Positions 7,918 to 17,987 of a stretch of DNA of 64,000 nucleotides are shown here, in pieces. This DNA comes from Bacillota bacterium (GTDB lineage: Bacteria; Bacillota; Sulfobacillia; JAJZYS01; JAJYTV01), in assembly GCA_021793215.1 (NCBI GenBank), contig JAJYTE010000001.1:82329-146328 (forward strand), in the 5' to 3' direction. The translations under genes and the position numbers were made by a program. The notes below the pieces were generated by a model. The model ran no database searches, was not told the DNA's origin, and saw only the letters and a list, made by a program, of their open reading frames with translations. Positions within the stretch are counted from its first letter, which is position 1. Each line of letters starts with the position of its first letter.

Positions 7918-9102
7918 ATGATCATGAAGAAGCGGGTTCTGCTTCCGTGGGCAGTGGCAGGTTGCATGTTCCTTGCCCCGGTCGCCGCGATGGCGCAGAC
8001 TGCTCCAACCTTGCCGGGCGGCGGGGTGCAGGCGTTCGGGTTCAGGGGCTCTCAGGTGGCGGTACTGCAGGCCGATCTCCTTGCGCTCAAGGACTCGCCG
8101 GGACCGTTCGACGGCATCTTCGGGCCGAGGACGCAGGCAGCGGTCCGCGCATTCCAACGGCAGGAGGGCCTCACGGCGAACGGAGTCGCGAATGCGGCGA
8201 CCTGGAACGCCATCGACACGCAACTCACCGACAGGTTCCACGCGACGACAGGCTCGCTCGCTTCGATCGGCGCCTACTTCGGTGACGTCGGGGCATCGGT
8301 CCTCCAGCTGCAGCAGGACCTGGCGGCCAAGGGCTTCAACCCGGGCCCTGAGAACGGGGTGTTCCTCTGGAACACGGCGCACGCCGTGCAGGACTTTGAA
8401 CGTTCCGAGGGCTTCCCCCTGAACGACCACGTCAGTGGCGCAACGCTCGCCGCACTGATGGGGACGGCTCCCCCAAACCCTGGGACCGCGTCAGGCTCCG
8501 GCTCCTCGGGCTCGGGCGCTGACACGGGCTACCACCGCGGCACGGGCTCCTCGGGCTCAGGCGGGGGCTCGGGTACGGGTTCGAACTCGGGCGCGGGATC
8601 GAACTCCGGGTCGGGCTCGGGATCGGGCTCCGGGTCGGGCTCGGGTTCGGGATCGGGCTCCAGCTCGGGCTCCAGCTCGGGCTCCAGCTCGGGCTCCAGC
8701 TCGGGTTCGGGATCGGGCTCCAGCTCGGGCGCTGGTTCGGGAACGGGCAGCGTGTCTAGCGGTACGATCGACGGGCACGCCATCGTGCGCGAGATCAACC
8801 TGACGGCGACGGCGTATGCGCCGACTGCGAAGGACAACTACCCCTACGGGCCGGTAGACTACTACGGCCGTCCGCTCGTCGCCGGCGACGTCGCTGTAGA
8901 CCCCAACGTGATCCCGCTGGGCACCCTCCTCTGGGTCACGGGCTACTCCTCGCCGAACCTTCCCGCGGGCGGCTTTTTGGCCCACGCGGTCGACGAGGGC
9001 GGCGCGATCAAGGGCAACCGCATCGACATCTTCATCAACCAGAGCGAGTCGATCGTCTCGAACTTCGGAATCCAGCCGGTGAAGGCCTACATCCTGAAGT
9101 AG
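7918..9102 (+). CDS. secreted peptidoglycan-binding protein with Ser/Gly linker and C-terminal 3D domain
   Basis: Signal peptide; two PG_binding_1-like domains; (SG)n linker; 3D-domain ([31 protein letters not shown]...[16 protein letters not shown]); GGAGG RBS. Confidence 0.9.
   Translation: MIMKKRVLLPWAVAGCMFLAPVAAMAQTAPTLPGGGVQAFGFRGSQVAVLQADLLALKDSPGPFDGIFGPRTQAAVRAFQRQEGLTANGVANAATWNAIDTQLTDRFHATTGSLASIGAYFGDVGASVLQLQQDLAAKGFNPGPENGVFLWNTAHAVQDFERSEGFPLNDHVSGATLAALMGTAPPNPGTASGSGSSGSGADTGYHRGTGSSGSGGGSGTGSNSGAGSNSGSGSGSGSGSGSGSGSGSSSGSSSGSSSGSSSGSGSGSSSGAGSGTGSVSSGTIDGHAIVREINLTATAYAPTAKDNYPYGPVDYYGRPLVAGDVAVDPNVIPLGTLLWVTGYSSPNLPAGGFLAHAVDEGGAIKGNRIDIFINQSESIVSNFGIQPVKAYILK
8497..8745 (+). 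repeat. tandem short repeats encoding the Ser/Gly linker
   Basis: Reiterated 6/12-bp units (TCGGGC, TCGGGCTCCAGC); 30-bp block TCGGGTTCGGGATCGGGCTCCAGCTCGGGC occurs at 8641 and 8701. Confidence 0.85.
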
Positions 9103-9111
9103 GCCACCCGC

Positions 9112-9155
9112 GCAGAGAGGGGGCGCACGGCACTCGCCGTGCGCCCCCTCTCTGC
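9112..9155. terminator. bidirectional terminator hairpin
   Basis: GCAGAGAGGGGGCGCACGG-CACTCG-CCGTGCGCCCCCTCTCTGC, 19-bp perfect stem between convergent genes. Confidence 0.75.
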
Positions 9156-9180
9156 CTGCGGTCGAGAGATTGGACTGCCC

Positions 9181-10653
9181 CTATGCCAGGTCCTCGCGGA
9201 TGACGTGCTTCAGCAGCTTGCCGGTGGGGTTGCGGGGCAGGCCATCGACGACCTGCAGGCGTCGCGGATGCTTCTGGCTGGCCAGGAGGGGACGCAGGAA
9301 CTCGCGCAGCTCCTCGAGCGCCAGGCTGCTGCCCGGGTGCAGCACCACGACCGCAGTGACCGTTTCGCCCCACTCCGGATGCGCCGTCCCGACCACAGCG
9401 GCATCCGCGACGGCAGGATGGCGCAGCACGGCCTCTTCTACCTCCCGCGGGAACACGTTGAAGCCGCCCGAGAGGATCAGGTCCTTCTTCCGGTCGAGCA
9501 TCCAGTAGTAGCCGTCCTGGTCACGTACGGCCATGTCGCCCGTATGGATCCAACCGTCCCTGAGGACCTCGGCGGTCGCCTCTGGATTGTCGAGATATCC
9601 GCGCATTGCGCTGTCCGTGCGCAGGATGAGTTCACCCGGCGTATCGCGCGGAACGTCTTCGCCGGCCTCGTCCACGAGCCGCAGTTCGACGTTGACGGTC
9701 GGGTGCCAGCCCAGCGAGCCCTCGTGACCCGCGTGATCCTGGTCGGCGAGCGCGATGCCGTTCGGACCGGACTCCGTCAACCCGTACACGCCCATCCACG
9801 CGCCGCCGTAGGCCCGGCGCACGGCCTCAACCTGCTCCCTCGCCATCGGTGCGCCGCCGTAGATGAACAGCCGCATGCTGGAGAGGTCGTACTTCTCGGG
9901 CCCCGCGCGCATCCCAAGGAGGTAGGCGACCGGTGCGGCGAAGAGGTAGTGCGTGCGCTCCGCCTGGATCGTCTGCAGCAGCGCGGCGGGTTCGCGCGGG
10001 TCGAAGGCGTCGAGTACGACGCTCGCGCCGGCGTAGACAGCACCGAGAAGGAACAGGTTGAGCGGCGCCGAGTGGGTGAGCGGCATGGCGATCAGCACGC
10101 GCTCGGTCGGCCGCATGCCGAACTCGTAGGCCGCCATTCCTGCCGTGGCGCAGGCTGCCGCATGCGTGATGATCGCGCCCTTCGGGCTGCCGGTCGTACC
10201 CGACGTGTACAGGATCTCCGCGTCGTCGTCGGGCTCCGGGGCGGGCAGGGTGGACATGTGTGCGGCCGCCAGGTCTCGCGGTCCGAGGACGGTTTGGACG
10301 GTGCCGGCGAGGAGACCCGAGAAGCCCTCCAGACAGATGACGGCCTTGGCTTCGGCGTGCCGCAGGAGCGCCGCGATCTCCGCCGGCGCGAGGCGGACGT
10401 TCAGGGGTACGGCGACGGCGCCGAGGCGCACGATGCCGAGGAAGGCGATCGGGAAGTCGATCGAGTTGCCGATCAGCAGCGCCACCCGGTCGCCGGGGCC
10501 GACGCCGCGCGCCCGCAAGGCAGCCGCCGCGCGCAGCGAGGCGTCGCGCAGTTCAAGGTAGCTCAGGGCGCGCCCTTCCTTCGGCGAGGAGAGGGCGAGG
10601 GAGTCTGGGAAGTTGCAGGCCGCACGCTCCAGCAGCTGTGACACGGTCGTCAT
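9181..10653 (-). CDS. AMP-dependent acyl-CoA synthetase/ligase (fatty-acid/long-chain type)
   Basis: AMP-binding signature EILYTSGTTGSPKGAIITHA; YGLTESGPNGIA; GGFNVFPREVEEAV; C-terminal NPTGKLLKHVIRE; start ATG 10653 after GGTGAACTTGCG. Confidence 0.93.
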   Translation of the reverse strand: MTTVSQLLERAACNFPDSLALSSPKEGRALSYLELRDASLRAAAALRARGVGPGDRVALLIGNSIDFPIAFLGIVRLGAVAVPLNVRLAPAEIAALLRHAEAKAVICLEGFSGLLAGTVQTVLGPRDLAAAHMSTLPAPEPDDDAEILYTSGTTGSPKGAIITHAAACATAGMAAYEFGMRPTERVLIAMPLTHSAPLNLFLLGAVYAGASVVLDAFDPREPAALLQTIQAERTHYLFAAPVAYLLGMRAGPEKYDLSSMRLFIYGGAPMAREQVEAVRRAYGGAWMGVYGLTESGPNGIALADQDHAGHEGSLGWHPTVNVELRLVDEAGEDVPRDTPGELILRTDSAMRGYLDNPEATAEVLRDGWIHTGDMAVRDQDGYYWMLDRKKDLILSGGFNVFPREVEEAVLRHPAVADAAVVGTAHPEWGETVTAVVVLHPGSSLALEELREFLRPLLASQKHPRRLQVVDGLPRNPTGKLLKHVIREDLA

Positions 10654-12443
10654 CGCAAGTTCACCTCCGCGTCGACCGGCGGCAGCGCGATCTCTCCGAG
10701 CGGCTGGAAGTCGACGAGCGCCGGGTAGGCGCCTTCTAGCCAGCCGAGGTCTTCGGTGATGCCGCGGTGACGGGTCGGTGCCAGGCGCCCACGCGCGAGC
10801 CACCACGCAAGCGTCAGCTTGCGGTGGCTTTCGGGAAGCTCCCAGACGGCCTCCTCGAGCAGCAGTGCGAACTCGAGAATCTCCGAGAGCCACTCGGTCA
10901 GGCGCAGGGCGTGCTGCTCCTGCAGAGGTGGATGGGCCTGCAGCCAGTCGATGGCCTGCTCCGCCTCCTTGAGCTGCGCGCGCAGCGCGCGGCCGAGGCC
11001 TTCGGCGGGCCCCATGGCTTCCGCCATGTCCGCGATCCCGGCGATGCGGGTCGAGAGCGCCGCGCCGGCCCGTCGGCGCGGTTCCAGAGCGCGCAGGACC
11101 TCCAGCGCCTGGATGTTCGCCGGGCCCTCCCAGACGGGCAGCACCTGGGCCTCGCGGAACATGCGCGCGGTCACGTAGTCCTCGACGTAACCGTTGCCGC
11201 CCAGCACCTCGATGGCCCGACTCGCGTTGCGCACCGCCGCCTCGCCAGTGCGGTACTTCGCGAGGGCGCAGGTGAGGCGGTGCCAGCCGAGGTTCTCGGA
11301 CGAGGGGACGAGGGAGTAGGCGTCGAGCGCCCGCGCGGCGCTGAAGGCGAGGGCAGTGGCGGCCTCGAGCTCCGCGAGCATTGTCACGATCGTCTGCTGC
11401 ACCATCGGGAAGCGGTCGAGGGGGCCGCCGAACGCCTCGCGCTGGGCGGCGTAGAGGCGCGCCTCGAGGAAGACGCGGCGGTGGATGCCCGCCGACGCCA
11501 TCGCGTTCGCGATGCGCGAGAACTCGAGCGCCTCGAGCATGTGCTTGAAGCCCTCCGGGGGAGGGGTGACGAGCTCCGCGAGCGCACCTTCCAGCTCGAT
11601 CTCGCCCGTCGCGAGGCCCGTCGTCCCGAGCTTGTCCTTCAGCCTCCGGATGCGGTAGCCGTTCGCGCTGCCGTCACCCAGTCGTCGGGGCAGGAGGTAG
11701 AGCCCGAGGCCGCGCGTTCCGTCCGGCGCCCCGGGCGGACGGGCCGTCACGAGGCTGAGGTCGGCGTCGGCGTTGCTCGCGAACCATTTCTCGCCGCGCA
11801 GCACCGAGAGCTCCGCCGCGGTGTTCAGGCCATAGCGCGCCAGGGCGGCGGCCCGCTCCGAAGGCGCGACGGGTTGGGCGGCGGTCGTGGCGGCGCCTGC
11901 GTCGGAGCCTCCCTGCTTCTCCGTCACCCAGGTGGCTCCGTCGGCGAAGGGACCCGGCTCCCGGACCGCAAGCTGCGGCAGGTAGCTGCGACGCTGCTCC
12001 GCGCTGCCGTGGCGCGCGAGCACGAAGGCGGCGGAAGCCGTGAGCGTGACAGGGCAAGCCAGCCCGGGGTCCGACTCGCTTAGGAGGTAGAGTAGGCCGA
12101 AGTGCGCGGTGTAGGGGAGGGGATCGGGGCCGTAGCAGCAGCCGACGGTGCCGAGGCCGTAGACCTGACGGACGGATTCCTCGTAGAGCGGGTTGTAGCG
12201 CACTTCGTTGACGACGTTGCCCTGGCGGTCGTACGTCTCGAGGACGGGCCGCGCGAGGCGGTCGGTGTACTCCGCCTGGCGGTCGATCTGGCCGCCGGAG
12301 AGCTCGCCCATGCGGGAGAAGAGCCCGAGCGCCCGCTCGTAGTCACGCGCGCCGAGGCCGCGGCGCAGGTGTGCCTGGAGGTTCGGATCGATCTCGAAGA
12401 AGTTCTGTCCGCGCCCCTCGCGCCGGCTGTCATGCACGCCCAT
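10650..12443 (-). CDS. acyl-CoA dehydrogenase family protein
   Basis: ACAD motifs (WVTEKQGGSDAGA, EVLGGNGYVEDYVTARMFREAQVLPVWEGPANIQALEVLRAL); ATGA overlap with the downstream ligase gene. Confidence 0.92.
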   Translation of the reverse strand: MGVHDSRREGRGQNFFEIDPNLQAHLRRGLGARDYERALGLFSRMGELSGGQIDRQAEYTDRLARPVLETYDRQGNVVNEVRYNPLYEESVRQVYGLGTVGCCYGPDPLPYTAHFGLLYLLSESDPGLACPVTLTASAAFVLARHGSAEQRRSYLPQLAVREPGPFADGATWVTEKQGGSDAGAATTAAQPVAPSERAAALARYGLNTAAELSVLRGEKWFASNADADLSLVTARPPGAPDGTRGLGLYLLPRRLGDGSANGYRIRRLKDKLGTTGLATGEIELEGALAELVTPPPEGFKHMLEALEFSRIANAMASAGIHRRVFLEARLYAAQREAFGGPLDRFPMVQQTIVTMLAELEAATALAFSAARALDAYSLVPSSENLGWHRLTCALAKYRTGEAAVRNASRAIEVLGGNGYVEDYVTARMFREAQVLPVWEGPANIQALEVLRALEPRRRAGAALSTRIAGIADMAEAMGPAEGLGRALRAQLKEAEQAIDWLQAHPPLQEQHALRLTEWLSEILEFALLLEEAVWELPESHRKLTLAWWLARGRLAPTRHRGITEDLGWLEGAYPALVDFQPLGEIALPPVDAEVNLR

Positions 12444-12912
12444 CCGAACGCCTTCCTTCGTTCATGCATTCGTCGAGGCCCTCGCTGCCTGCGTCCGTGC
12501 CGCTGCCGATGTCCTGCCTGCGCGCTGAGAGGAGGGCGGAGAGCCTTCGCTCCCAGGCGGCGAGCTCCTCGATCGCCTCCGTCAGCTGCGCGCGCTTCGC
12601 CTCGAGCTGGCGCAGCTTTCCGCGCCCGTACGCGAGCGTGCGCTCGAGCTGGGCCATCTCGGTCGGATCTAGGTCGTAGAGGTCGATCATCTCCGCGATC
12701 TCCGCGAGGTTGAAGCCGAGCGCCCGTCCGCGCAGCGCGAGCCGAAGGCGCACGCGATCGCGCTCCGAGAAGTGGCGCTGCTGGCCGGAGCGCTCCGGGG
12801 ACAGGAGTCCGACGCTCTCGTAGTGGCGCAGCGTGCGCGCCGTGACACCGAACTCCCTGCGAAGGTCGGTGATACTGTAGCGGTGAGCGGCACTCTCCTT
12901 CGTCGCCTCCAC
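12430..12912 (-). CDS. MerR-family transcriptional regulator
   Basis: YSITDLRREFGVTARTLRHYESVGLLSPERSGQQRHFSERDRVRL...; overlaps the acyl-CoA dehydrogenase gene start. Confidence 0.92.
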   Translation of the reverse strand: MEATKESAAHRYSITDLRREFGVTARTLRHYESVGLLSPERSGQQRHFSERDRVRLRLALRGRALGFNLAEIAEMIDLYDLDPTEMAQLERTLAYGRGKLRQLEAKRAQLTEAIEELAAWERRLSALLSARRQDIGSGTDAGSEGLDECMNEGRRSDGRA

Positions 12913-12932
12913 CTCCTTGATGCGAACCTACC

Positions 12933-12953
12933 TTACGCTTACGTAAGCGTCAA
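12933..12953 (-). promoter_or_regulatory. probable MerR-type operator/promoter for the 12912-9181 operon
   Basis: TTGACGCTTACGTAAGCGTAA on the minus strand; perfect 16-bp palindrome ACGCTTACGTAAGCGT (12935-12950), 23 bp upstream of the regulator start. Confidence 0.6.
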
Positions 12954-13037
12954 CTGGCTCTGGGGAGAGCGGCGAGGAATCCCGTCGGCCGCGGGGAACT
13001 ACTTGCGCAAGGGCTTTCGACAGGAAGGGAACGCGCT

Positions 13038-13799
13038 TTGATCTACCTCAAGCGGCCCCAGGAGCTCGCGAGGATGCAAGAGGGCGGGCGGATCCTCGCG
13101 TCGGTGATGGAGGACGTGCACCGCGAGGTGCGCGCCGGCGTCACGCCGCAGCAGCTCGACAAGCTGGCGCGACGCGGCATCCGCGCGCACGGGGCGCTGC
13201 CGGCGCAACTCGGCTACCGCAGCTACCCGGCGAGCATCTGCGTCTCGCCGAACGAGGTCGTGGTGCACGGCATCCCCGACGACCGCCGCCTGATGGACGG
13301 CGACATCGTCTCGATCGATTTCGCGGTGATCTACGAGGGCTACTACGTCGACATGGCCAGGACCTACCCGGTCGGCGGCGTGTCCCCCGAGGCGATGCAC
13401 CTGATCGAGGCGACGCGCGAGGCCTTCTGGCGGGGGTTCGCGCAGATCCAGCCCGGCAACCGCGTCGGGGACGTATCGCATGCGATCGAGCAGTACCTGC
13501 GGGCGGAGGGGCTCTTCGCCGTGCGGGACTTCGTCGGGCATGGCATCGGCCGCTCCTTCCATGAGGAGCCGGACGTGCCGAACGTGGGTGAGGCCGGGCA
13601 GGGGGTGCCACTGCGCGTCGGCCTGGCTTTGGCCGTCGAGCCGATGGTCACGCTGCGCGAGCCGCGGGTGGAGATCCTCGAGGACGGCTGGACCGCATCG
13701 ACCGGAGCCGGCAACCTCGCGGCGCACTACGAGAACACGGTCGCGCTCGGCGTGGACGGGCCGATCTGCCTGACCGAGGGAGCTGAGCACCGACCTTAG
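13038..13799 (+). CDS. map: type I methionyl aminopeptidase
   Basis: MIYLKRPQELARMQEGGRILA...; GDIVSIDFAVIYEGYYVDMARTY; FVGHGIGRSFHEEPDVPN; AVEPMVT. Confidence 0.96.
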   Translation: MIYLKRPQELARMQEGGRILASVMEDVHREVRAGVTPQQLDKLARRGIRAHGALPAQLGYRSYPASICVSPNEVVVHGIPDDRRLMDGDIVSIDFAVIYEGYYVDMARTYPVGGVSPEAMHLIEATREAFWRGFAQIQPGNRVGDVSHAIEQYLRAEGLFAVRDFVGHGIGRSFHEEPDVPNVGEAGQGVPLRVGLALAVEPMVTLREPRVEILEDGWTASTGAGNLAAHYENTVALGVDGPICLTEGAEHRP

Positions 13800-13855
13800 T
13801 CGCCGCGCACCCTCTGCTATAATGCAGTGGAACTTCGGGCCGCTGGAGGCGGATC

Positions 13856-14884
13856 ATGCCGGCAAACTTTCTCGCGGCCCTGCGGCGTGAACCGAGCGGC
13901 GGCACGCCCGTCTGGTTCATGCGTCAAGCGGGCCGCTACCAGGCGGAGTACCGCGAGATCCGCGCAAAACACTCACTTTTGGAGATCTGCGCTCTGCCCG
14001 ACGTCTGCACGGAGGTTACGCTCCTGCCGGTGCGGCAGCTCGGCGTGGACGCCGCGATCCTCTTCTCGGACATCACCGTTCCGCTCCTCGCCATCGGCAT
14101 CGACCTACGCATCGAGGAGAACGTCGGGCCGATCATCGCTGAGCCCTTCGCCGGGGCGAAGGACCTCGTGCGGCTGCGCGATCTCGCGCCTTCCGAGGAC
14201 GAGCCGTTCCTCGAAGCCACCGTGCGCCAGATCGTGAAGGAGCTCGGCCCGACGCCCCTGATCGGGTTCGCCGGCGGCCCGTTTACGCTCGCGAGCTACC
14301 TCGTCGAGGGTGGTCCCTCCCGCCAGTACCTCAAGGTGAAGGGTCTCATGTGGCAGGACCCCGCACTGTTCAGGCGCCTCCTGGAGCGACTCGCGGACCT
14401 GACGTTCAAGCACCTTGCGGCGCAGGCCGCGGCAGGCGCCGCAGCCCTGCAGATCTTCGACAGTTGGGTCGGCAGCCTCACGCCGCACGACTTCGCCCTG
14501 CACGTGCTGCCGGTGATGCAGGACCTCTTCGCCCGCCTGCGCGCGCTCGGTGTGCCGACGATCTACTTCGGCGTCGACACGGCCGGGATCTTGCCGCTGA
14601 TGGCGAAGGCAGGCGCAGACGCGCTGGGCGTCGATTGGAGGATCGACCTCGACGCGGCTTGGCGCTTGGCAGGAACCCGCCACGCCATCCAGGGCAACCT
14701 AGATCCGGCACTGCTCTTGGGCCCCTGGTCCGAAGTGGAGGGTGGCGTGCGCCGCGTGCTCGCGGCGGCCGGCTCCCGGCCCGGCCACATCTTCAACCTC
14801 GGACACGGCGTGCTGCCCAAGACGTCGCCGGAGATCCTGCGGCGCGTCGTGGACCTCGTGCACGAAGCGCGCGCGGAGACGTAG
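13856..14884 (+). CDS. hemE: uroporphyrinogen decarboxylase
   Basis: PVWFMRQAGRYQAEYREIR signature; FAGGPFTLASYLVEGGPS. Confidence 0.97.
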   Translation: MPANFLAALRREPSGGTPVWFMRQAGRYQAEYREIRAKHSLLEICALPDVCTEVTLLPVRQLGVDAAILFSDITVPLLAIGIDLRIEENVGPIIAEPFAGAKDLVRLRDLAPSEDEPFLEATVRQIVKELGPTPLIGFAGGPFTLASYLVEGGPSRQYLKVKGLMWQDPALFRRLLERLADLTFKHLAAQAAAGAAALQIFDSWVGSLTPHDFALHVLPVMQDLFARLRALGVPTIYFGVDTAGILPLMAKAGADALGVDWRIDLDAAWRLAGTRHAIQGNLDPALLLGPWSEVEGGVRRVLAAAGSRPGHIFNLGHGVLPKTSPEILRRVVDLVHEARAET

Positions 14885-14896
14885 GGAGGTTTTCGG

Positions 14897-15820
14897 ATGG
14901 AGAAGCCCCAGGGCGTCCTGGTGATGGCCTATGGAACGCCGAAGAACCCGGAGGACGTCGCTGCCTACTACACCCACATCCGTGGTGGGCGGCCGCCAGA
15001 GGAGAGGCTGCTGAGACAGCTGCAGGAGCGGTACCGCGCGATCGGCGGGCGCTCGCCCCTATACGAGATCACCCGTGCGCAGGCGAAGGGTATCGAGGAC
15101 GCGCTCCAAGAGGGAGGGGCCGGCCGCTACAAGGTCTACCTCGGCATGAAGCACACCGCGCCATTCCTCGAGGATGCCGTCGATGAGATGCATCGGGACG
15201 GCATCGAGCGGGCCGTCGCCCTCGTCCTCGCCCCCCACTTCTCGAAGATGAGCGTCGGCAGCTACTTCGACCGCATCAAGAGCCATCACGGCGAGCGCAC
15301 CCCGGAGCTGCGCTACGTCGACCATTGGCACGACGACGAGCGATTCCTGGACTTCGCCGCCGAAAGGGTCGAGCGCGAACTCGCGAAGTTCCCCGAGGAC
15401 GTGCGCGACGACGTCCGCGTCGTCTTCTCCGCGCACAGCCTGCCCGCGCGCATCCTGCGCGAGGGGGACCCGTACGCCGACCAGCTGCACGAGAGCGGCG
15501 ACGAGGTCGCCCGCCGGGTCGGTCTCAGACACTGGATGTTCGGCTGGCAGAGCGCGGGCCGTACCGAGGACGAGTGGCTGGGGCCGGACATCCGAGAGGT
15601 GATCAAGGACCTGCGCCGCGATGGCCACGGCCACATCCTCCTCTGCCCGATCGGCTTCACCTCCGACCATCTCGAGGTGCTCTACGACATCGACGTCGAG
15701 GCGCAGGCGCTGGCGCGCGATCTCGACCTCGAGCTGCGCCGCACCGAATCGCCGAACGCGGACCCCGCCTTCACGAGCGCGCTGGCCGCCGTCGCGCGGC
15801 GTCGCCTGGAGGAACCTTGA
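14897..15820 (+). CDS. hemH: ferrochelatase (coproporphyrin ferrochelatase type)
   Basis: GVLVMAYGTPKNPEDVAAYYTHIRGGRPP...; VVFSAHSLPARI; ILLCPIGFTSDHLEVLYDID; ends in TGA. Confidence 0.96.
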   Translation: MEKPQGVLVMAYGTPKNPEDVAAYYTHIRGGRPPEERLLRQLQERYRAIGGRSPLYEITRAQAKGIEDALQEGGAGRYKVYLGMKHTAPFLEDAVDEMHRDGIERAVALVLAPHFSKMSVGSYFDRIKSHHGERTPELRYVDHWHDDERFLDFAAERVERELAKFPEDVRDDVRVVFSAHSLPARILREGDPYADQLHESGDEVARRVGLRHWMFGWQSAGRTEDEWLGPDIREVIKDLRRDGHGHILLCPIGFTSDHLEVLYDIDVEAQALARDLDLELRRTESPNADPAFTSALAAVARRRLEEP

Positions 15821-17238
15821 GCCGTGTGGCGATCCTGGGCGGGGGCCTCGCCGGACTCGCCGCCGCCTGGGAGATCCACCGAGCCTCCGGGGCCGAGGCG
15901 ATCGTGCTCGAGGCCTCGGACGCGTTCGGGGGCAAGCTTCGCTCCGAGCGTCCGCCCGGATTCGTACTGGAGGAGGGCCCGGACTCCTTTCTGGTGCGCA
16001 AGCCCGCAGCGGTCGAGATCTGCCGGGAGCTCGGGATCGAGGACGAGCTCGTCGGGGTGAACGAGACCGGTCAGGGCAGCGCCATCTTCAGCGGTGGCCG
16101 GCTGCACCCGATACCGCCCGGACTCATGATGGGACTGCCGACGGAGGTCTGGCCGTTCCTGCGCAGCGGCCTCCTATCGGGCGGCGCGAAGCTGCGCGCC
16201 CTCGGGGACCTCTTTCTCGGGCGCGATGCCGCGGCGGGCGACCGGCCGCTCGGTCCCTTCCTCGCGCGGCGGGTGGGGCGCGAGGTGGTCAGTCGGATCG
16301 TCGAGCCGCTGCTCTCCGGCATCTACGCGGGCGACGTCCAGGCGATGAGCGCGGAGGCGACCTTCCCGCAGCTTCTCGAACTGGAGCGTAGGGAGGGCTC
16401 CTTGCTGCGCGGCGCCCGAAGGCTCCGCCGCCGCACCCCACGGCCGAGCGGCGAGCGGAACCCGATGTTCATGACACTGCGCACCGGGCTCGGCCGGCTT
16501 CCGGACGCGATCTGCCGCGCGTTGCCCGCCGAATGGCTGCAGCCGAACCGCGAGGTGCGGTCCGTAAGGGCGGTGGACGGCGGGTACCGCATCGCGCTCT
16601 CGGACGGTGCGGAGTTGTCGGCGGACGCCGTCGTCGTCGCCCTGCCGGCAACCGCCGCCGCGATGTCCCTTCAGGAGCTGGCCCCGCGCACGGCGCTCGC
16701 ACTCTTCTCGATTCCCTACGCCTCCCTGGCGGTCACCGCGTTTGCCTACTCGCGCCACGAGGTCGGGCGCCCCCTGCGCGGTTCGGGATTCCTCGTGCCG
16801 CGCGACGCCGGTCTGCACATCACCGCCTGCACCTACGTCGTGAACAAGTGGCCGCACGAGAGCGAGGGCGGCATTCTGCTGCGATGCTACATGGGGCGGG
16901 CGAACGAGAGCCCGCTCGGCCGAAGCGACGAGGAGATCCTCACGGCTGCGCGGGAGGACCTGCGCCGCGTGCTCTCGATCACGGCGGAGCCTGGCCTGCA
17001 GCGCGTCTTCCGTTGGCCGGAAGGAATGCCGCAGTACACGGTGGGCCATCTCGGACGCATCGCCGAGGCGCGCGCAGGACTCTCGGAACACCCGCGGGTG
17101 CGGTTGTGCGGTGCCGCGTACGACGGAGTGGGCATCCCGGACGTCATCCGGCAGGGTCGCGAAGCGGCCCAGAGCGTGCTGGCGGCGCTAAAGTCAGCCG
17201 AGGGCGCGCAGAGGGAGGCGACGACACGCAAGGACTAG
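15817..17238 (+). CDS. hemY: protoporphyrinogen/coproporphyrinogen III oxidase (HemY/CgoX type)
   Basis: VAILGGGLAGLAAAWEIHR FAD motif; GPDSFLVRKPAAVEICRELGIED; TTG start overlapping the hemH stop. Confidence 0.93.
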   Translation: MSRVAILGGGLAGLAAAWEIHRASGAEAIVLEASDAFGGKLRSERPPGFVLEEGPDSFLVRKPAAVEICRELGIEDELVGVNETGQGSAIFSGGRLHPIPPGLMMGLPTEVWPFLRSGLLSGGAKLRALGDLFLGRDAAAGDRPLGPFLARRVGREVVSRIVEPLLSGIYAGDVQAMSAEATFPQLLELERREGSLLRGARRLRRRTPRPSGERNPMFMTLRTGLGRLPDAICRALPAEWLQPNREVRSVRAVDGGYRIALSDGAELSADAVVVALPATAAAMSLQELAPRTALALFSIPYASLAVTAFAYSRHEVGRPLRGSGFLVPRDAGLHITACTYVVNKWPHESEGGILLRCYMGRANESPLGRSDEEILTAAREDLRRVLSITAEPGLQRVFRWPEGMPQYTVGHLGRIAEARAGLSEHPRVRLCGAAYDGVGIPDVIRQGREAAQSVLAALKSAEGAQREATTRKD

Positions 17239-17246
17239 TCGAGGCT

Positions 17247-17987
17247 GTGCGCAGCGATCTTCTGGCGCGCCTACCCGGCGCTGCCCTGCCCGCATCGCCC
17301 TCACCAGCGCCCCTCGCGCCGCGCAGCGCGCAGGAGCTCGCGGGCCTCATAGACCACACGATGCTGAAGCCGGAAGCCGGCTGGGCTGAGGCGGAAGCAA
17401 CCTGCCGGGAGGCGGTCCAGTTGGGCTGCGCCGCCGCCTGCCTCGCCCCGCGCTTCGCGTCGCGCGCGGCCGAGCTCCTTCGCCCGAGCGGCGTGCGGCT
17501 GTGCATCGTCGTCGGGTTCCCGCACGGCAACGAGACGCCGGAGCAGAAGGCGTTCGCGGCGGCACAGGCAGCCTCTCAGGGGGCAGAGGAGATCGACATG
17601 GTCATCTCGCTTGGCGCCCTCAGAGAGGGCGAGTTCACTGCCGTGCTGCGGGAGATCGAGGGAGTGCGGGCGGCGGCGCGCGGTGCGGCGCTCAAAGTAA
17701 TCCTGGAGACGGCGCTTCTGACCGACGAGCAGAAGGTGCAGGGAGCGCTACTAGCCGCCTTGGCCGGCGCGGACTTCGTCAAGACGTCGACGGGCTTCGG
17801 TCCGGGGGGCGCCAGCGCCGAGGACGTCGCGCTGCTGCGCGTGGCGGTCGGCGGGAGGTGCGGAGTGAAGGCGTCCGGCGGCATCCGCACGATCGAGGCC
17901 GCCCAAGGGATGCTCGCGGCGGGCGCGACGCGCCTCGGCATGAGCGCGACGCGGCAGGTGCTGGCCGCCTTCGGGGAGGTCTCGTGA
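17247..17987 (+). CDS. deoC: deoxyribose-phosphate aldolase
   Basis: LAGLIDHTMLKPEAGWAEAEATCREAV; LKVILETALL; ADFVKTSTGFGPGGASAEDVALL; GVKASGGIRT. Confidence 0.96.
   Translation: MRSDLLARLPGAALPASPSPAPLAPRSAQELAGLIDHTMLKPEAGWAEAEATCREAVQLGCAAACLAPRFASRAAELLRPSGVRLCIVVGFPHGNETPEQKAFAAAQAASQGAEEIDMVISLGALREGEFTAVLREIEGVRAAARGAALKVILETALLTDEQKVQGALLAALAGADFVKTSTGFGPGGASAEDVALLRVAVGGRCGVKASGGIRTIEAAQGMLAAGATRLGMSATRQVLAAFGEVS

Noticed and set aside
8497-8745. Repeat array as CRISPR or intergenic satellite
   Set aside because: Repeats are in frame inside a secreted protein gene and encode a Ser/Gly linker.
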